A DNA stretch of 64,000 bases from Lumbricus terrestris (taxonomy: Eukaryota; Annelida; Clitellata; Crassiclitellata; Lumbricidae): positions 59,988,035-60,052,034 of the forward strand of contig OX457038.1 of the NCBI GenBank assembly GCA_949752735.1, given 5' to 3'. This document shows, piece after piece, positions 1-11,354 of this stretch. Under the pieces are notes generated by a model. It searched no databases. It was given only the letters and a program-made list of their open reading frames with translations, and was not told where the DNA came from. The translations under genes were made by a program, and so were the position numbers. The first letter of the stretch is position 1. Every line of letters starts with the position of its first letter.

Positions 1-440
1 ATACATGCATACATGCATACATGCATACATGCATACATGCATACATGCATACATGCATACATGCATACATGCATACATACATACATACATACATACATAC
101 ATACATGCATACATACATACATACATACATACATACATACATACATGCATACATGCATACATGCATACATGCATACATGCATACATGCATACATGCATAC
201 ATGCATACATGCATACATGCATACATACATACATACATACATACATACATACATACATACATACATACATACATACATACATACATACATACGTACCTAC
301 GTACGTACGTACATACATACATACATACATACATACGTACCTACGTACCTACGTACGTACATACATACATACCTACGTACCTACGTACGTACAATACATA
401 CATGCATACATACAATGTCATACATACATGTACAAACATA
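1..440. repeat. ACAT/ACGT tetranucleotide microsatellite
   Basis: Continuous (ACAT)n with blocks alternating ACATGC and some ACGT/ACCT variants. All three plus frames stay open only because no stop can occur in the repeat. It lies in a gene intron or downstream of EGF3. Confidence 0.95.
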
Positions 441-935
441 CATAATTTTTCTTAAAACATTTTCTGATCTGCAGCTAGGCTAGATGATGTAAAGTAAAAT
501 TATGGTGACGTAGAGTGAGGCTAGATATGATCAGTCCATGTCAGGCAAGGAATGTCATATCATATTGCATCAATCAAGGTATAGTATAATGTCTGGTGAG
601 GTAGAACAAGGCCAGATACACGCGATGGGATGAAGTTAGGTTACGAAAAGCGAAGGAGAGGTTGAAGTACAGCATAACAGTGGGACAAAGTCATCAAAGT
701 AAGGACAGATGAGGTAATGTTACGTAAACAAACATTAAATAAAAGTTGATTAAGGTAAGAGATTCTGAACTTGAGAAAAGTTCCCTATCTCCCCAATTAC
801 CCAATACCCAGTATGCGCACCATCACTCAGGTTGACTTACAACTCCACCCCACCCCACCCACCCCAAAACCCCACCCACCCACCCCAAACCCCCAACCCC
901 ACACCCACCCCTCACCCGCACAAAGACGGACTTAC
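441..935. other. Intronic stretch, no exon seen
   Basis: AT-rich unique sequence with a C-rich tract (CCCACCC) at 845-915. No splice-bounded EGF or vWA frame was found. Confidence 0.5.
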
Positions 936-1049
936 TAATTCCGCAGTTGGCTCCAGCGTAGTAACGATTGCAGGCGCAGATGAACTCGTAGTATTCGTCG
1001 TAACAACTGCCACCGTTTTGGCAAGGAGACGACACACACTCGTTGTAAT
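936..1049 (-). CDS. Exon 12: EGF domain 3
   Basis: A 114-nt exon, phase 1-1 (acceptor TATAATAG, donor GTAAGT), encodes DYNECVSSPCQNGGSCYDEY then FICACNRYYAGANCGI. Standard six-Cys EGF. The exon ends in phase 1, so at least one more exon must lie beyond position 1. Nothing between 1 and 935 looks like one. Confidence 0.85.
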
Positions 1050-1541
1050 CTATTATAGACAACACATTCATGATTCAACCAGATAACATATCGATTAGAT
1101 GATCGTCCAAGACAAGATTACGCAAGCTAATGGAAAGTAGGCTGAGGTAAGAAAGGTAGACATGATCAGGAATAACTTATAAATTGCATGCATACAGAAG
1201 ATGTGTAGGCCTATACAGTATATATTACACACAGCGGTGGTCAGATGAAGTCCACATCTGCATATTTATTTCATGTATAATTATCAACACCAGGCAGTCG
1301 TGTCGACATCACACGTGACCAATCTTTGTGCGTTGTGAGCGCACGGATGCAAGGATGCACGGATGCACGGATGCGGGATCGCATCGCGCTGCACTACCAA
1401 CGGTTCAATCAACCTTTCATTCGGCAGATGGCGTTGGTAAACGGAGCAGTAGGATGTGATGGACGCCTTGCAAGGCTACCCGACAGTTAAACTTGACTTC
1501 TGTAGTAGATTGTAATCAACCGTTCACTATATGAATTGTAA

Positions 1542-1544
<3 letters not shown>

Positions 1545-1578
<34 letters not shown>
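1545..1578. repeat. (TA)n microsatellite
   Basis: A run of TA dinucleotides followed by imperfect TATATGTG repeats to about 1625, inside the intron between exons 11 and 12. The rest of 1050-1830 shows only a short GGATGCAC repeat (1345-1372). Confidence 0.85.
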
Positions 1579-1581
<3 letters not shown>

Positions 1582-1830
1582 ATAATATATGTGTACATAT
1601 ATAAAATATATGTGCATATATATAAATTGCAATGATACTGCGTCGTGTCAGTGTGGAATTAAACAAAGATTATATTCACAATTGTCATCAGTGAATATCG
1701 GTTACGGTCAGGATAGACGTCGTGAGTATCGGTTAGAGTTAGAGTTAGTGTCGTCATTAGATACTGTCCAAAGACACAGTGCATATGCTTCGGTCCCCGA
1801 TACCGCAATTATGCCGCAACGTTAACTGAC

Positions 1831-2403
1831 CGTCGACGGTTGAGTTGATGAGTTGCTTGGCGAGTTTCGTTCGCTCCGTATCGTTGTAGCTGAGCGCCAC
1901 GAAGATGTTTCGGTCGAAGGGGCGACTGGCGATCATCCGGATCTCAACCATGTTGACGAAGTCCCCGAGGGTTCCGGTGATCATCCGGATGTTCTGCTGA
2001 CGACAGATGGAAGCCTCGACGACCGTCCTTTCCGGATTGATATTCGACGCTCCATCCGTTATGACGATGGCGATGTTCCGGACGTTCGGACGGTCCCCGT
2101 TCTCCGGCGTGAAGGCCTGTTCGTGGAGGATGCGAAGGGCGTCGGCGGTGTTCGTCCGGTTGCCGAGGAAGTTGATCCGGTTGATGGCCTGGATGAGGTC
2201 CTGGCGGATCGTGTACTTTACGAGGTTGAAGGCGAAGACGGCGTAGTCGCTGAAGTAGATGAGTCCCACTCTCGTCCGGTCGCTGCGGATCTCGAGTTGA
2301 CTGACGATCGCTACTGCCAGCTGCTTTACTTTGCTGAAGCGGTCGTTCTTGATGCTCCCAGAGCCGTCGAGTACGAACATCAGGTCAATGACTCCGGTGC
2401 CAG
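1831..2403 (-). CDS. Exon 11: vWA5
   Basis: A 573-nt exon (acceptor TTCTTTACAG, donor GTCAGT, phase 1-1) encodes a whole vWA domain: VIDLMFVLDGSGSIKNDRFS (MIDAS DGSGS), RTNTADALR, IAIVITDGASN, and the end KQLINSTVDG. Unlike the other four, it lacks the Cys at the start of the domain and, with this donor, the one at the end. An alternative donor (GTATCG, exon end near 1808) would add a Cys. The paired absence makes the first donor more plausible. Confidence 0.8.
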
Positions 2404-2949
2404 CTGTAAAGAAAATGTCATCAATTTTTATTAATTGATATTATTATTGCATATTTATTTAAACTTTAAGCCACTTCTAGCATCGTCAGTCGAGCTGTCA
2501 TCTTGGCACATTTGCAAAGACGACAGCTGAAAATGCCACTATTAACCTAAAATGCGAATATTCAAAAGGGAATCATCACTATAATTAGATCTCTAAGTAT
2601 ATTTAATCTAAGCCTTAAACCGCTCATAGCATTTACATAATATTTTTTATATTATTGCTATGGTTATAAGCAGGTCTATATTTATTTTAGCCTTAGGCTA
2701 CACCGCTCATATCAGTACTGAAATAGTAGGCCTAGGCTATAGTAATTCTGTGTTAGAGCGACAGCCTAAAACGCTACCACTATGCAATGTGGAAATTCAA
2801 GAATTTAAGATGGGGAAGGGCTCATCCCCCCCAACCTTCTCCCTGCTCGGCGCTACGAGCCTCTAAGGCTGTCGTCGGACGCTCTTTCACCCCTAACAAC
2901 CTTGATTCCTTTCCCCCCACCAAAGGAGGGGACTAGATTAAATACGTAC
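2404..2949. other. Intron between EGF2 and vWA5
   Basis: AT-rich, no coding signal. At 2926-2944 a short C-rich segment ending GGGGACTAGATTAAA resembles 59375-59392, so both may be ends of one dispersed repeat. Confidence 0.4.
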
Positions 2950-3063
2950 ATCTCTCGCAGTAGATTCCTGTGGAGGTTTCCGGACAGTTACAGATGTATC
3001 CTCCTAAGATATTCTGACAGGATCCGCCGTTCTGACATGGGCTGCTTCGACAGTAGGTGTCAT
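2950..3063 (-). CDS. Exon 10: EGF domain 2
   Basis: A 114-nt exon, phase 1-1 (acceptor AATACCAG, donor GTACGT), encodes DDTYCRSSPCQNGGSCQNI and then YICNCPETSTGIYCER. Six cysteines in EGF order. Confidence 0.84.
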
Positions 3064-3239
3064 CTGGTATTTGAGCAATCACATGATAAATATCAGCTCT
3101 CCAAAGAAAGTGGAATATTCATAATTAGAATAATAACAGCAGAGTAGAAATAAATAATGATGACAATAATTAGCAGCAATAATAAAATTAATCATTATTA
3201 TTTCTTTAAAAAATTCTATTATTATTTTATTTATAGATA

Positions 3240-3310
3240 AATAAATATATGAATTAAAGAAGTTATTATTATTATTGTTATTATTATTATTATTATTTAA
3301 TATTATTATT
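3240..3310. repeat. (ATT/TAA)n tract at the 3' end of LINE copy 2
   Basis: Imperfect ATT repeats, reading TAA on the minus strand, sit directly at the 3' end of the minus-strand LINE that follows. They are the likely target or tail of the insertion. Confidence 0.75.
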
Positions 3311-5472
3311 ATATACAGTTACGATTTGGTTTTTACATAAAAAATTTTAGTTTGTTTAGGGTGGCCGGTCCATGGCCCCGGGTAATCCAGACAAGGTGCC
3401 CTGGAAGGCAACGGCGTTGTAGCGCTGGATAGTGATTGAAATGCTTTGGAAAAGAAAACCCGCTTCTCGTATATCTCCAGATAATTTCGACAGCCGGCGT
3501 CCAATCTCGGACACAAAGGCGAGGCCCTCGTTGTTGATTGGCCCCATTGTTTCCACGGCTAAGGGGACGAAGACGTATGTTTTCTGAAGGTCTAAGTACT
3601 TTGAAATTTTCCTTGTAGCGGCTTTCTCTGCTGCTCTCCCGGCTTCGGTCGCGTTCTCGTGGACGTACGAGGCGGCCACCGTGTCCACCACGGTCGCGTC
3701 CCAAATCAACGCCCTTCCGTTGCTCCAAGGGATGAGAGTCTGGCCGTCCGGTCTTTTTCCGTCCAACCTCGTGAGGCCCGACGGCTCCTTGATTGCCGGA
3801 GTACCAGCTCTATTTAAACCTCGGTAGACAAGGTCGTTGATGGTGCCATGTCTTGCCTGACGACCGAAACCAAGGAAGCATGAAAGACCATGCGAGCCTC
3901 TTGCTGATACAGGAGCACCACAAACACACGTGTGCGGCTCACAAATGGCCGCGCCAAGTCGGAGACCTACCGCGACTCTCACAGCCTCGTCGTTCAATCT
4001 GAGGTCGAACGCGGTAAGTGGAAGGGCGTATAGCCAGTCAGAAGCGTGTGGCGCCATTGAAGCCTTTAGACGTGCCCGATCGTATGGGTCTTGTAGCTTT
4101 GACTCGATGGAAAGCACGGTCTTAAGTAGTATCGGCTTGTCCAATAAAGATTGCTTGTGGCCGGGAAATTCCGCTGGATCACTAGTCTCAGTAATCCGCA
4201 TCCAGTCGGACCGCGCAGAATCGGATGATTCGTCGTTAAAGTTCCAGGCCGCTCCCAAAATGAGAGACTGGATGGAGAGGGTGCCAGCGGCAGAAGCCAA
4301 AAAGGCTGGAAGTGCCAACGAAGACACCCTCCTTACTCCCAGTCCCCCTAATCTGATTGGAAGAGAGGCCTGCGTCCATTGGTCGTCGGTCAACGAAATG
4401 TTAAATATTCGTTCAAATCCTCCTCTTAGCAGCTCATCGTAATCCTGCAATCGAGGGTGGTCGTGACAAGGGGTGCATCTTAATAGGTGCATCAGCCTAG
4501 GCGAGCCAAGCGAGCATCTGAGGATCAAGAGAGCGTCCTGTTTTGCGACGAGTTGTAATCTGTCGATCGAGGTCCCGAGGTCGGTCACGCATTTGTCGAG
4601 CGCTGATAGAAGGGCCGACGACGACGTGAGCGGAGCACCAAGAAGCATGGCCGCCATGGGATCGACTCGGGCGAATTGTCGCATAGCGCCTCGGTTGGTG
4701 TTGTAGAAATCGAAGTCGGACGCGATGATCTCGCACTTAGTGCGGTTGAGAGTGAGCCCCAGGCGCGAGCATCCTTCCTCGATCGAATCCACGTCAGACT
4801 CCACTATCTCTGGGTTCCCGCCAAGGGTGAGGTCGTCGAGGTATCCAAAAGCCAAGGGCGACACCAAGCGAGTTAGAATAGGATGGAGCGGTAGACAGAA
4901 TAGTAGAGGCCCCAATGGATCGCCCTGTTGTGACCCTTCCTGCGATAGTATATTAAACCTGCCGAACTGTAGAGATGTCGTTTCGGCGTAGGCAAGGTGG
5001 CAGTATGCGGCCAATTCAGGGATGATTTCATCAACCGACGCCAGCATGGAATCACGGTGTAGGCTATTGAATGCGTTCGAGATGTCAAGCTTGACCAATA
5101 CTGACTGTGGGTCCATGTCTTTCAAAAATCGTCTGGCGGCATGGGACGCAGCTTCGCAGCCTCCTGGCACTCCCACCCCAAGTTGTTTAGGGGTTAGGTA
5201 CGGCGTGACACGCGGGATGGCGAAAGCGTTGGCGCATTTAGATGCGAGTCTACGCCAGACATATCCAATGGCTATCGGTCTTAGACCGCCACATTTCTTG
5301 CGAAGCGCGAAAAGAGTTCCTCCGAATAAGATGCAACGAAACTCTTGTGGACAAGTGCCGGCCAGAAGAAGGTTGATGAATGCGGTCGTCGCCTTCAGTA
5401 ACCCAGGTCCTGAGTCCGGATCGTTCAAGAGTTCCGCGACGTGTTGAGGACGCAGGCCATCCGGACCGCAAC
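3311..5472 (-). mobile_element. 5'-truncated RLE-type non-LTR retrotransposon (copy 2)
   Basis: A LINE on the minus strand, cut off at its 5' end within the reverse-transcriptase ORF exactly where a (TAA)n tract begins (5473). The short 3' UTR ends on another TAA tract. The ORF has RT followed by a Cys/His finger and a PD-(D/E)xK-like endonuclease, the layout of the R2/R4/NeSL/Hero/CRE group. Some of those, such as the Dong/R4 lineage, are known to target TAA repeats. It lies in the intron between EGF2 and vWA4. Confidence 0.82.
3356..5472 (-). CDS. Retrotransposon ORF: RT plus restriction-like endonuclease (5' partial)
   Basis: About 705 codons open without a stop, entered in frame from the truncation (CGPDGLRPQHV, the conserved RT N-terminal motif). 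RT motifs: LDISNAFNSLH (motif A, Asp), SQQGDPLGPLLF (motif B) and FGYLDD (catalytic motif C). After the RT come the finger CVCGAPVSARGSHGLSC and the endonuclease core KRPDG...LIWDATVVD. The stop is at 3356. The intact frame suggests a fairly recent insertion, but the missing N-terminus makes it inactive on its own. It differs clearly from copy 1 (for example YLDDLTLGG against FLDDISLGG), so the two belong to different subfamilies. Confidence 0.83.
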
Positions 5473-5474
5473 AA

Positions 5475-5526
<52 letters not shown>

Positions 5527-5544
5527 TTTATTTTTTATTTTTTT
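5473..5544. repeat. (ATT/TAA)n tract between the two LINE copies
   Basis: About 17 ATT units, then T-rich sequence that is the A-rich 3' tail of LINE copy 1 on the minus strand. It is at once the 5' junction of copy 2 and the 3' junction of copy 1. Confidence 0.85.
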
Positions 5545-8004
5545 TTTGCCCTGAGGTACTTTGTTCCCCCAGGGACTTATAAAAAGTTAAAAGCAATGTG
5601 CCTGGAACGGCTAAACCTCATCCATTTCGGGCGTGGGTCTTCTAAAGGAACCACTAAAAGCTATGGAGTTGAAGCGCTGAATTGTGATTGAGAGCCTTTG
5701 AAACAAATAGCTGGTCTCTCGCGGTTCGCCAGTAGCTAGTGTGAGGTGGCGACCCATGTCCGAGATAAAATTGAGGCCTGCGCTGTTGATGGGGCCCAGT
5801 GTTTCCAGGGCAAGGGGGATAAAAACGTGCGTATCTAGAAATGCGTGGTATTTCTGCATTTTTCTTTCCTCCGCTAGACACGCCGCTGCCCCTGCTTGTG
5901 CTGCTGATGCTGCGATGCATGACGGTGCCAGTGTGTCTATTATTGTGACGTCCCAGACTAGACTTTTGCCTGCCTTCCAAGGTATGAGTGTAATTCCATC
6001 TGGTCTTTTCCCATCAGATCGTAGTAGTCCTTGCGGCTCTTTGGTTGTTGGGAAGCCGGCTTTCGACAGGGATCGGTAGACCAGGTCGTTGATGGCCCCG
6101 TGGCGTGATATTCGGCCGAATCCCAGCTGGCAGGACAAACCATGTTCACCCCTGGCGGTGACTGGTGCTCCACAAGTGCATGTGTGTGGTTCGCAGATGT
6201 TTGACCCCAACCGCAAACCCACCGCCACCCTGACCGCCTCGTCGCTCAGTTTCAGCCCACAAGATGTAATTGGTAGACTAAACAGCCAGTCACCAGCATG
6301 TTCGGCAGTCACTGCCCTCCATCTGGCTTGGTCGTGCTCATCAGTTAACCGGGTGGAAAGATCCGTGAAAATCCGTTGGAGGAGCGGTTGGTCCCACTTG
6401 GACTGCTGATGAGTTGGCAACGGTTCTGTAGAACTGAGCCCAGACTCTGCCCTCCATCTGGCCTCCAGAGCGCTCACATGTGGGTCCTGGTTGCCTTCCA
6501 GCTGTCTGAGAAGTTCTGACTGTAGAACGAGGGTGCCCGCGGCCGATGCCAGAAAGGCGGGAAGCGCCAGCGACGACACCCTGCGTATTCCCAGTCCACC
6601 CATACTAATGGGGAGGGCAGATTCTCCGTCAGGTTGATGTTCAAGATGTCTTCAAGGCCCTTGCGTAGACGATTGTCGTAAACGGCCAGAGTGGGGTGGT
6701 CAGCGCACGGCGCACATCTGAGGCAGTGAATCATTCTTGGAGCACCCAAGGAGCTTCTGAGGATGAGCAGTGCATCCTGGCGTGCTACTATTCTTAACCT
6801 CTGCAGAGCTCTGTTAAGCTCTTCCACTCTCGCGTTTAGTGTGTCTTGAAGGGCCAGTCCTGTTGACAGCGGGGCTCCCAGCAAGCAGATGGAATCCAGA
6901 TCCACTCTCTCGAATTGACTGAAAGAGTCGTTGGTGAGCTGCTGCAGATCCCCGGCCGTCACTTCGCATTTTGATCTGTTGAGAGTGAGGCCCAACTCCG
7001 CACAGTCAGCCTCTAATGAAGCCATATCCACTGCGACCGTTGAGGTGGGTCCACCAAGCGATATGTCGTCCAAGAAACCGAAGGCGAGCGGAGAGGTCAA
7101 TTTGAGGAGAGCAGTTTGTAGTGGGAGGCAGAAGAGCAATGGGCCAAGCGGATCTCCTTGCTGCGGGCCCATACTGGAGTAGATGGTGTAATTGCCAAAC
7201 TTCAGTTGAGATGGTTCCTCGTACGCCAGATGGCAGTATGGCGCGAGCTCTGGTAGTAGGCTGTCGATGGCAGATAGCATTCGATCTCGATGCAGACTGT
7301 TAAATGCATTTGAGATGTCGAGCTTAACGAAGACTGAGTCTGGTTCCATTGCTGCCAGAAAACGACGAGATGCATGCACTGCCGCCTCCGCTCCTCCCGA
7401 CACTGCCACTCCGAGTTGCCTTGGTGACAAGTAAGATGTTATTATCGGTCCTGCGTGAGAGTTTGCTCCCTTCGATGCCAATCTGCGCCACAGGTAACCA
7501 ATCGCTATTGGACGCAGACCACCTGTTTTTTTCTTGAGAGCAAACAGAGTGCCACCGAAAAGCAACGGTCTGATCTCCTGTGGGCATATGCCCTTCAGTA
7601 GTATGTTGGTAAGAGCTGTAACTGCTGAGATGAGGGCTGGACCAGCCTCCATCGATTTCGTCAGCTCAAGAAGGTGCTGTGGCCGTAATCCATCCGGGCC
7701 ACCCGAGGATCCTGCTGGAAATGTGCGGATGATGTCTCTTACGTCCGATTCTGACAATTGGAGTGGTTCGCTGATTGTTGAAAACGGGGTCGGAAGGCGG
7801 TCGGGTGAAGGAGTCGGATGCTTCGACTGAAGTTCTGCAAAAGTCTGCTCACAAATTTCAGCAGGTGTCTCACCTGAGCAGAGTATCTTTGCAGCTGCCT
7901 TGATGTTTCCGTCTTCAAGCTTAGCAGAGACGGCCGCTGCAATGGTGTGATCGCTTCTGGTTGATTTCTTTTTTGCAAACGGCTGTTGTTCATCACCGAA
8001 GATT
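5545..8004 (-). mobile_element. 5'-truncated RLE-type non-LTR retrotransposon (copy 1)
   Basis: Minus-strand LINE of the same general type as copy 2 but a different subfamily, truncated at its 5' end inside the ORF at a TAA tract (8005-8103). Its 3' UTR carries a CCCTGAGG/CCCAGGG inverted repeat (5549-5574) that recurs in three other fragments at 21.7-22.3 kb. Confidence 0.82.
5611..7995 (-). pseudogene. Retrotransposon ORF with frameshift (RT plus RLE)
   Basis: The frame is open from the truncation at about 7995 (FGDEQQPFAKKKSTRSDH...) through the RT core: GGPDGLRPQHL, LDISNAFNSLH, PQQGDPLGPLLF, FGFLDD. At about 6620 a small deletion shifts the frame between NLTE and ALPISMGGLG. The second frame continues through the finger CTCGAPVTARGEHGLSC and the endonuclease KRPDG...LVWDVTIID to the stop at 5611. 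The frameshift and the missing N-terminus make it a dead copy. Confidence 0.82.
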
Positions 8005-8005
8005 G

Positions 8006-8103
<98 letters not shown>
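8005..8103. repeat. (ATT/TAA)n microsatellite, target of LINE copy 1
   Basis: About 33 uninterrupted ATT units. The truncated LINE begins directly at its edge. Confidence 0.92.
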
Positions 8104-8116
8104 CACCATCATCGAC

Positions 8117-8304
8117 CATTTATATAGCGCAACTCGTTTGATCTCTACCACACGAATCCAACTAATTGAGAGCACATCAGTCATTTCCTCGCTACTTGTG
8201 GTCCATCCGGCTGGGTTCTACAAGTTCCTCAAGTCTTTTTTCCTTGGTCGTGGTTGGGCTGGGAGCGGCTCTGAGTAGCTTATTTAAGGGACGCTATATA
8301 AATG
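8117..8304. mobile_element. Short element with CATTTATATAGCG inverted ends
   Basis: Starts CATTTATATAGCGC and ends CGCTATATAAATG, 188 bp. Its interior (CAAGTC, T-run, GGTTGGGCTGGGAG) recurs at about 10210-10260. A similar pair of ends bounds 62646-62822. No target duplication was seen. The end motif is also the 3' tail of the SINE family described below. Confidence 0.45.
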
Positions 8305-8758
8305 TTTTGAATGAATGAATCAACGACGACAAAAATATTGCTGGCGAACTATGATGATAACGATAACGGCACGGATGAGCACAACAATGATGACTAAGAC
8401 AATGATGACAACGACGATTACATAATTTATGGTGAGCATGCTAATGACGACGACGTCAGTGATGCTTAGTGGAGGAGACCAGATAAAAATCGGTGCTGGT
8501 CTAGGTAAAATCAAGTCCACGCCAGCAGGAGTATGGCGGCTACTCTGGTCCAAGGAGAGGAACTTTTTATAGGGTGAAAGTTGATAACAATGTTTGCATG
8601 TGGTGTAATCTACACCGTTTTAAATTAGGCATGGACTGCGGTAGCAGAGCTGATGATGACAGCAATGGTAGTGACGACGACAGTGATGATGCCCACGACG
8701 ACGACAACGATGATGACGACGACGACGACGACGATGAAAGTTAGACGGATTAGCCTAC
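8305..8758. other. Intron with GAC/GAT-rich low complexity
   Basis: Irregular GATGATGAC-type simple sequence at 8330-8450 and 8650-8745. No gene signal. Confidence 0.5.
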
Positions 8759-8900
8759 CATTGCAGAGAGCGTTTCTGAGTTTATTGTTCAATTCCGTGG
8801 CAAGAGAAGTGAAGTTGTAGGATGTCATGACGTTTGTAGACGTTGGATCACTGGCCAGAGCAGTCAGTTCATCCAAGTTGTAGTCCGAACCAACACCAAT
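8759..8900 (-). CDS. Exon 9: vWA4, last part
   Basis: A 142-nt exon (acceptor CACTTGTAG, donor GTAGGC, phase 0 to 1) encodes IGVGSDYNLDELTALASDPT and the closing helix NNKLRNALCN, with the terminal Cys. A GAC/GAT-rich simple repeat follows in the intron. The next intron (3064-8758) carries the two LINE copies. Confidence 0.83.
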
Positions 8901-9370
8901 CTACAAGTGAAAGTTATCGATTATTATTACCCTATGCATCTTTGCGGACCTATATGCTTCCTACGAAAATATTTAACATCTCTGAAGTCCAAGATTTCAC
9001 CCTTGACTGACTGAGCAAGACATTAATTGAACTCTCGTTGGCATTTGGATTTAAGAAAACGGGTCCTGCAGGCAAATTAAAATTAATATCGATTTATAGG
9101 TGACGCTGTTTGTCTTGTTCCAGCAATAATGTAGGCTACGCCAATCAATTGTGTAATATTGAAAAGGCAGTGGCATTAGCCTATACGTAAGTTATGAAAT
9201 TTTGCTCTGGGTTAATAGCAGTAACATGGCGCAGACCTATCCTGTTCAGTGATATGCTCAAATGACAATCGCATCAGACATGAAAATCATGTTTTCTATG
9301 TCAATAGCAATAACACAATACTGCACATCTGATACGAATGGTAGTCACGTGATGTGGCATTATAACGTAC

Positions 9371-9524
9371 GGCAACGATTGAGATGTCCATGCTTCTGGT
9401 CAAGATGGCCTCCTGCCACGTGGCATTCGGGTCATTCGATTGGCCGTCCGTCAGAATAACCAGGATGTTTGGGATCGATGTTCGATCTCCTGATTCCACT
9501 CGAAACATCTGCGTTCGCGCCACT
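9371..9524 (-). CDS. Exon 8: vWA4, middle part
   Basis: A 154-nt exon (acceptor CTGTAACAG, donor GTACGT, phase 2 to 0) encodes VARTQMFRVESGDRTSIPNI, then LVILTDGQSND (MIDAS Asp) and DISIVA. Reading through the donor adds an unrelated tail, so the GTACGT donor was chosen. It joins exon 9 in frame to give the strand DISIVAIGVG. Confidence 0.82.
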
Positions 9525-9657
9525 CTGTTACAGAAAGAAAGACAATTGCTTAGGCCTATTGCTTATTCGTTCGATGAAAAGAACCCAGCAATTGCAATCT
9601 TGCAATGCCCTATGAGGTTAGAAGTGCACATGGTGGCCAATTTAATTGTATGAGCAA

Positions 9658-9863
9658 TTGTTATAGCGCCCCTTCAAGATTTCTACTCAGAGGCGCTCCC
9701 GACTAATGCGCGAACACTGAATCGGAGTTTCACACTGAAGCGCATGAGCAAATGCGAATGAAGGAATTGCTCAGGGCCCGTACGCGGCAGTTTGAGGTTG
9801 ATTCGAACCCACAACCTTCCCGCTCTAAGCACCGAACATACCCTTACACCAGCGCACCTCACG
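9658..9863 (-). mobile_element. tRNA-derived SINE (family A), full copy
   Basis: Read on the minus strand, a tRNA-like head has an A box (GCTGGTGTAAGGGTATG) and a B box (GGGTTCGAATC). It is followed by a body shared with copies at 13.1, 44.8 and 56.5 kb (CGATTCAGTGT..., GGGAGCGCCTCTGAGTAG), ending GGGGCGCTATAAC. It lies in the intron between exons 7 and 8. Confidence 0.72.
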
Positions 9864-10209
9864 AGTTACGTTCCATCTTCGATGAAGTTAAGCCACTCTG
9901 AAGGACCTGTGGCAAATTGTATAGAACCAAATAATGCTGTGTTCCAATGTAAATTTGACTGAAAAGTTATGCTAGGTTAAAAGTTAGGTTACATTGAAAA
10001 CTAACTTAAACCAAAAGCTTTGTTAGGTTAGGTTAGAAGATGGAGTCTTGTGAAGAATTAAGTTAATGCAGAAGCCAGTCTAGACATATGGTACTGTACT
10101 GCGATGTACCAAAGTTTATTCATCTGTAGTCTATTGTATTTACCGCATTGTGGTACCATGTATTATTAAGCACTCAATATGTTTCACAAATATAGACCTA
10201 GTTTCATAA

Positions 10210-10300
10210 ATCTCTCAAGTCTTTTTTCTTTCGCTGTGGCTGGGTTGGAAGTACCCCTGAGTGTATTGAACGGTGAGCTATTATATAAGTCCATAGAAAG
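10210..10300 (+). repeat. Dispersed repeat fragment
   Basis: Shares CTCAAGTC, the T-run and GGCTGGGTTGGAAGT with 8225-8270. Probably a copy of the same short element. Confidence 0.35.
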
Positions 10301-10345
10301 AATGCAAAGCGCCCTAAAGATGGAAAACCAATCCGTTTCACTCAC

Positions 10346-10628
10346 TGGATTGCAAAGCCAGTGTTCGTTGAGCCTCGTGTGTACGGCACATTGATGGCCT
10401 CCAGAAGCTGCGTACGATCCGTGTAGTTATTCAAGAGGAACTGTATGGTGGCATTGTCGCTGTACGTCAGCAGCCCCACCTGTATCCCGTTCCGGTTCGT
10501 TGGGCTGGCTATCTCCAAGGACGCGATGACGTTCGTCACGAACTGCGTCACCTGACGGAAGTTCTCTTCTCCGATGCTCCCAGAGGCGTCAATAGCAAAT
10601 ACGATGTCGGCGGAACCGTTGCAACCTC
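10346..10628 (-). CDS. Exon 7: vWA4, first part
   Basis: A 283-nt exon (acceptor TTTGCAG, donor GTGAGT, phase 1 to 2) encodes GCNGSADIVFAIDASGSIGE (MIDAS DASGS), the VGLLTYSD strand and STNTGFAIQ with the MIDAS threonine. It ends at the same place and phase as exon 2 of vWA1. Confidence 0.85.
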
Positions 10629-10804
10629 CTGCAAAGTTACACAGTCAACGTGTAACGACCGCAACGAGCCAATGCAGTGCATCATAATAATGCAAGGTAA
10701 CGTAGAAGATAGGTTGTCGCCTATAGTGGGGTAAATCAGGGCTTTTTTAACGTGCAGTTGAACACAAAATGTGGAGTTGTAGAAGCAAGTCTGTACAGTT
10801 AAAT

Positions 10805-10895
10805 CTAGCAAAAAAGGTAATTGTCCTCCGATTGGAAGTACCCTAATTTGCCATGGATGATGGGAAAGGAAAGAAGGAGTTGTGCAATTCTAAAA
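10805..10895 (+). repeat. Dispersed repeat shared with 44690-44765
   Basis: TGTCCTCCGATTGGAAGTA, ATTTGCCATGGA and GTGCAATTCTAAAA recur in order at 44697-44767 with small indels. An interspersed repeat of unknown class, in the intron between exons 6 and 7. Confidence 0.5.
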
Positions 10896-11131
10896 ATGCC
10901 TTAAAAACAGCCCTGGGGTAAATCTAGCTATAGGAAAGTCAAAATAGAGTAAGTTCATAATTAGGCCTATTATATTTAAGAAAAAGGGAGCTAAAGTAAT
11001 AGGTTCTAAGGAAAACTTAAGTAATAGAGCCAAGGCAGGAGAACAATGAGAAGCGAGTAGGTGTTTCATGAAAGACTTTAAACAGACGATCATTATTATG
11101 AAATGAACAAAAAAGTGAGAAGGCTTCATAC

Positions 11132-11245
11132 TCTGAGTGCAGTCTACTCCAGCCCACGGAACTACACATCGGCAGTTGTAGTTGGTGAGGTAGTTGTCAC
11201 AGCTGCCACCGTTCTGACAGGGCTGCGAGTCGCACGGTCGAATTT
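11132..11245 (-). CDS. Exon 6: EGF domain 1
   Basis: A 114-nt exon, phase 1 on both sides (acceptor TTTTTAG, donor GTATGA), encodes IRPCDSQPCQNGGSCDNYL and then NCRCVVPWAGVDC. That is six cysteines in EGF spacing with the typical PCQNGGSC core. All three EGF exons in this gene are exactly 114 nt long. Confidence 0.87.
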
Positions 11246-11354
11246 CTAAAAACGTAAAACATGCTCAGCTAATTGATTCAATTTAAAGGGTTTGTTGATC
11301 ACTCAGTGACCTACAAACCCATCTCGGACAGGCGCTATATAAGAATGCTCTGAA

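Noticed and set aside
1853..2434. Plus-strand frame of 193 codons opposite vWA5
   Set aside because: Mirror of a GC-rich conserved domain on the minus strand. No independent support.
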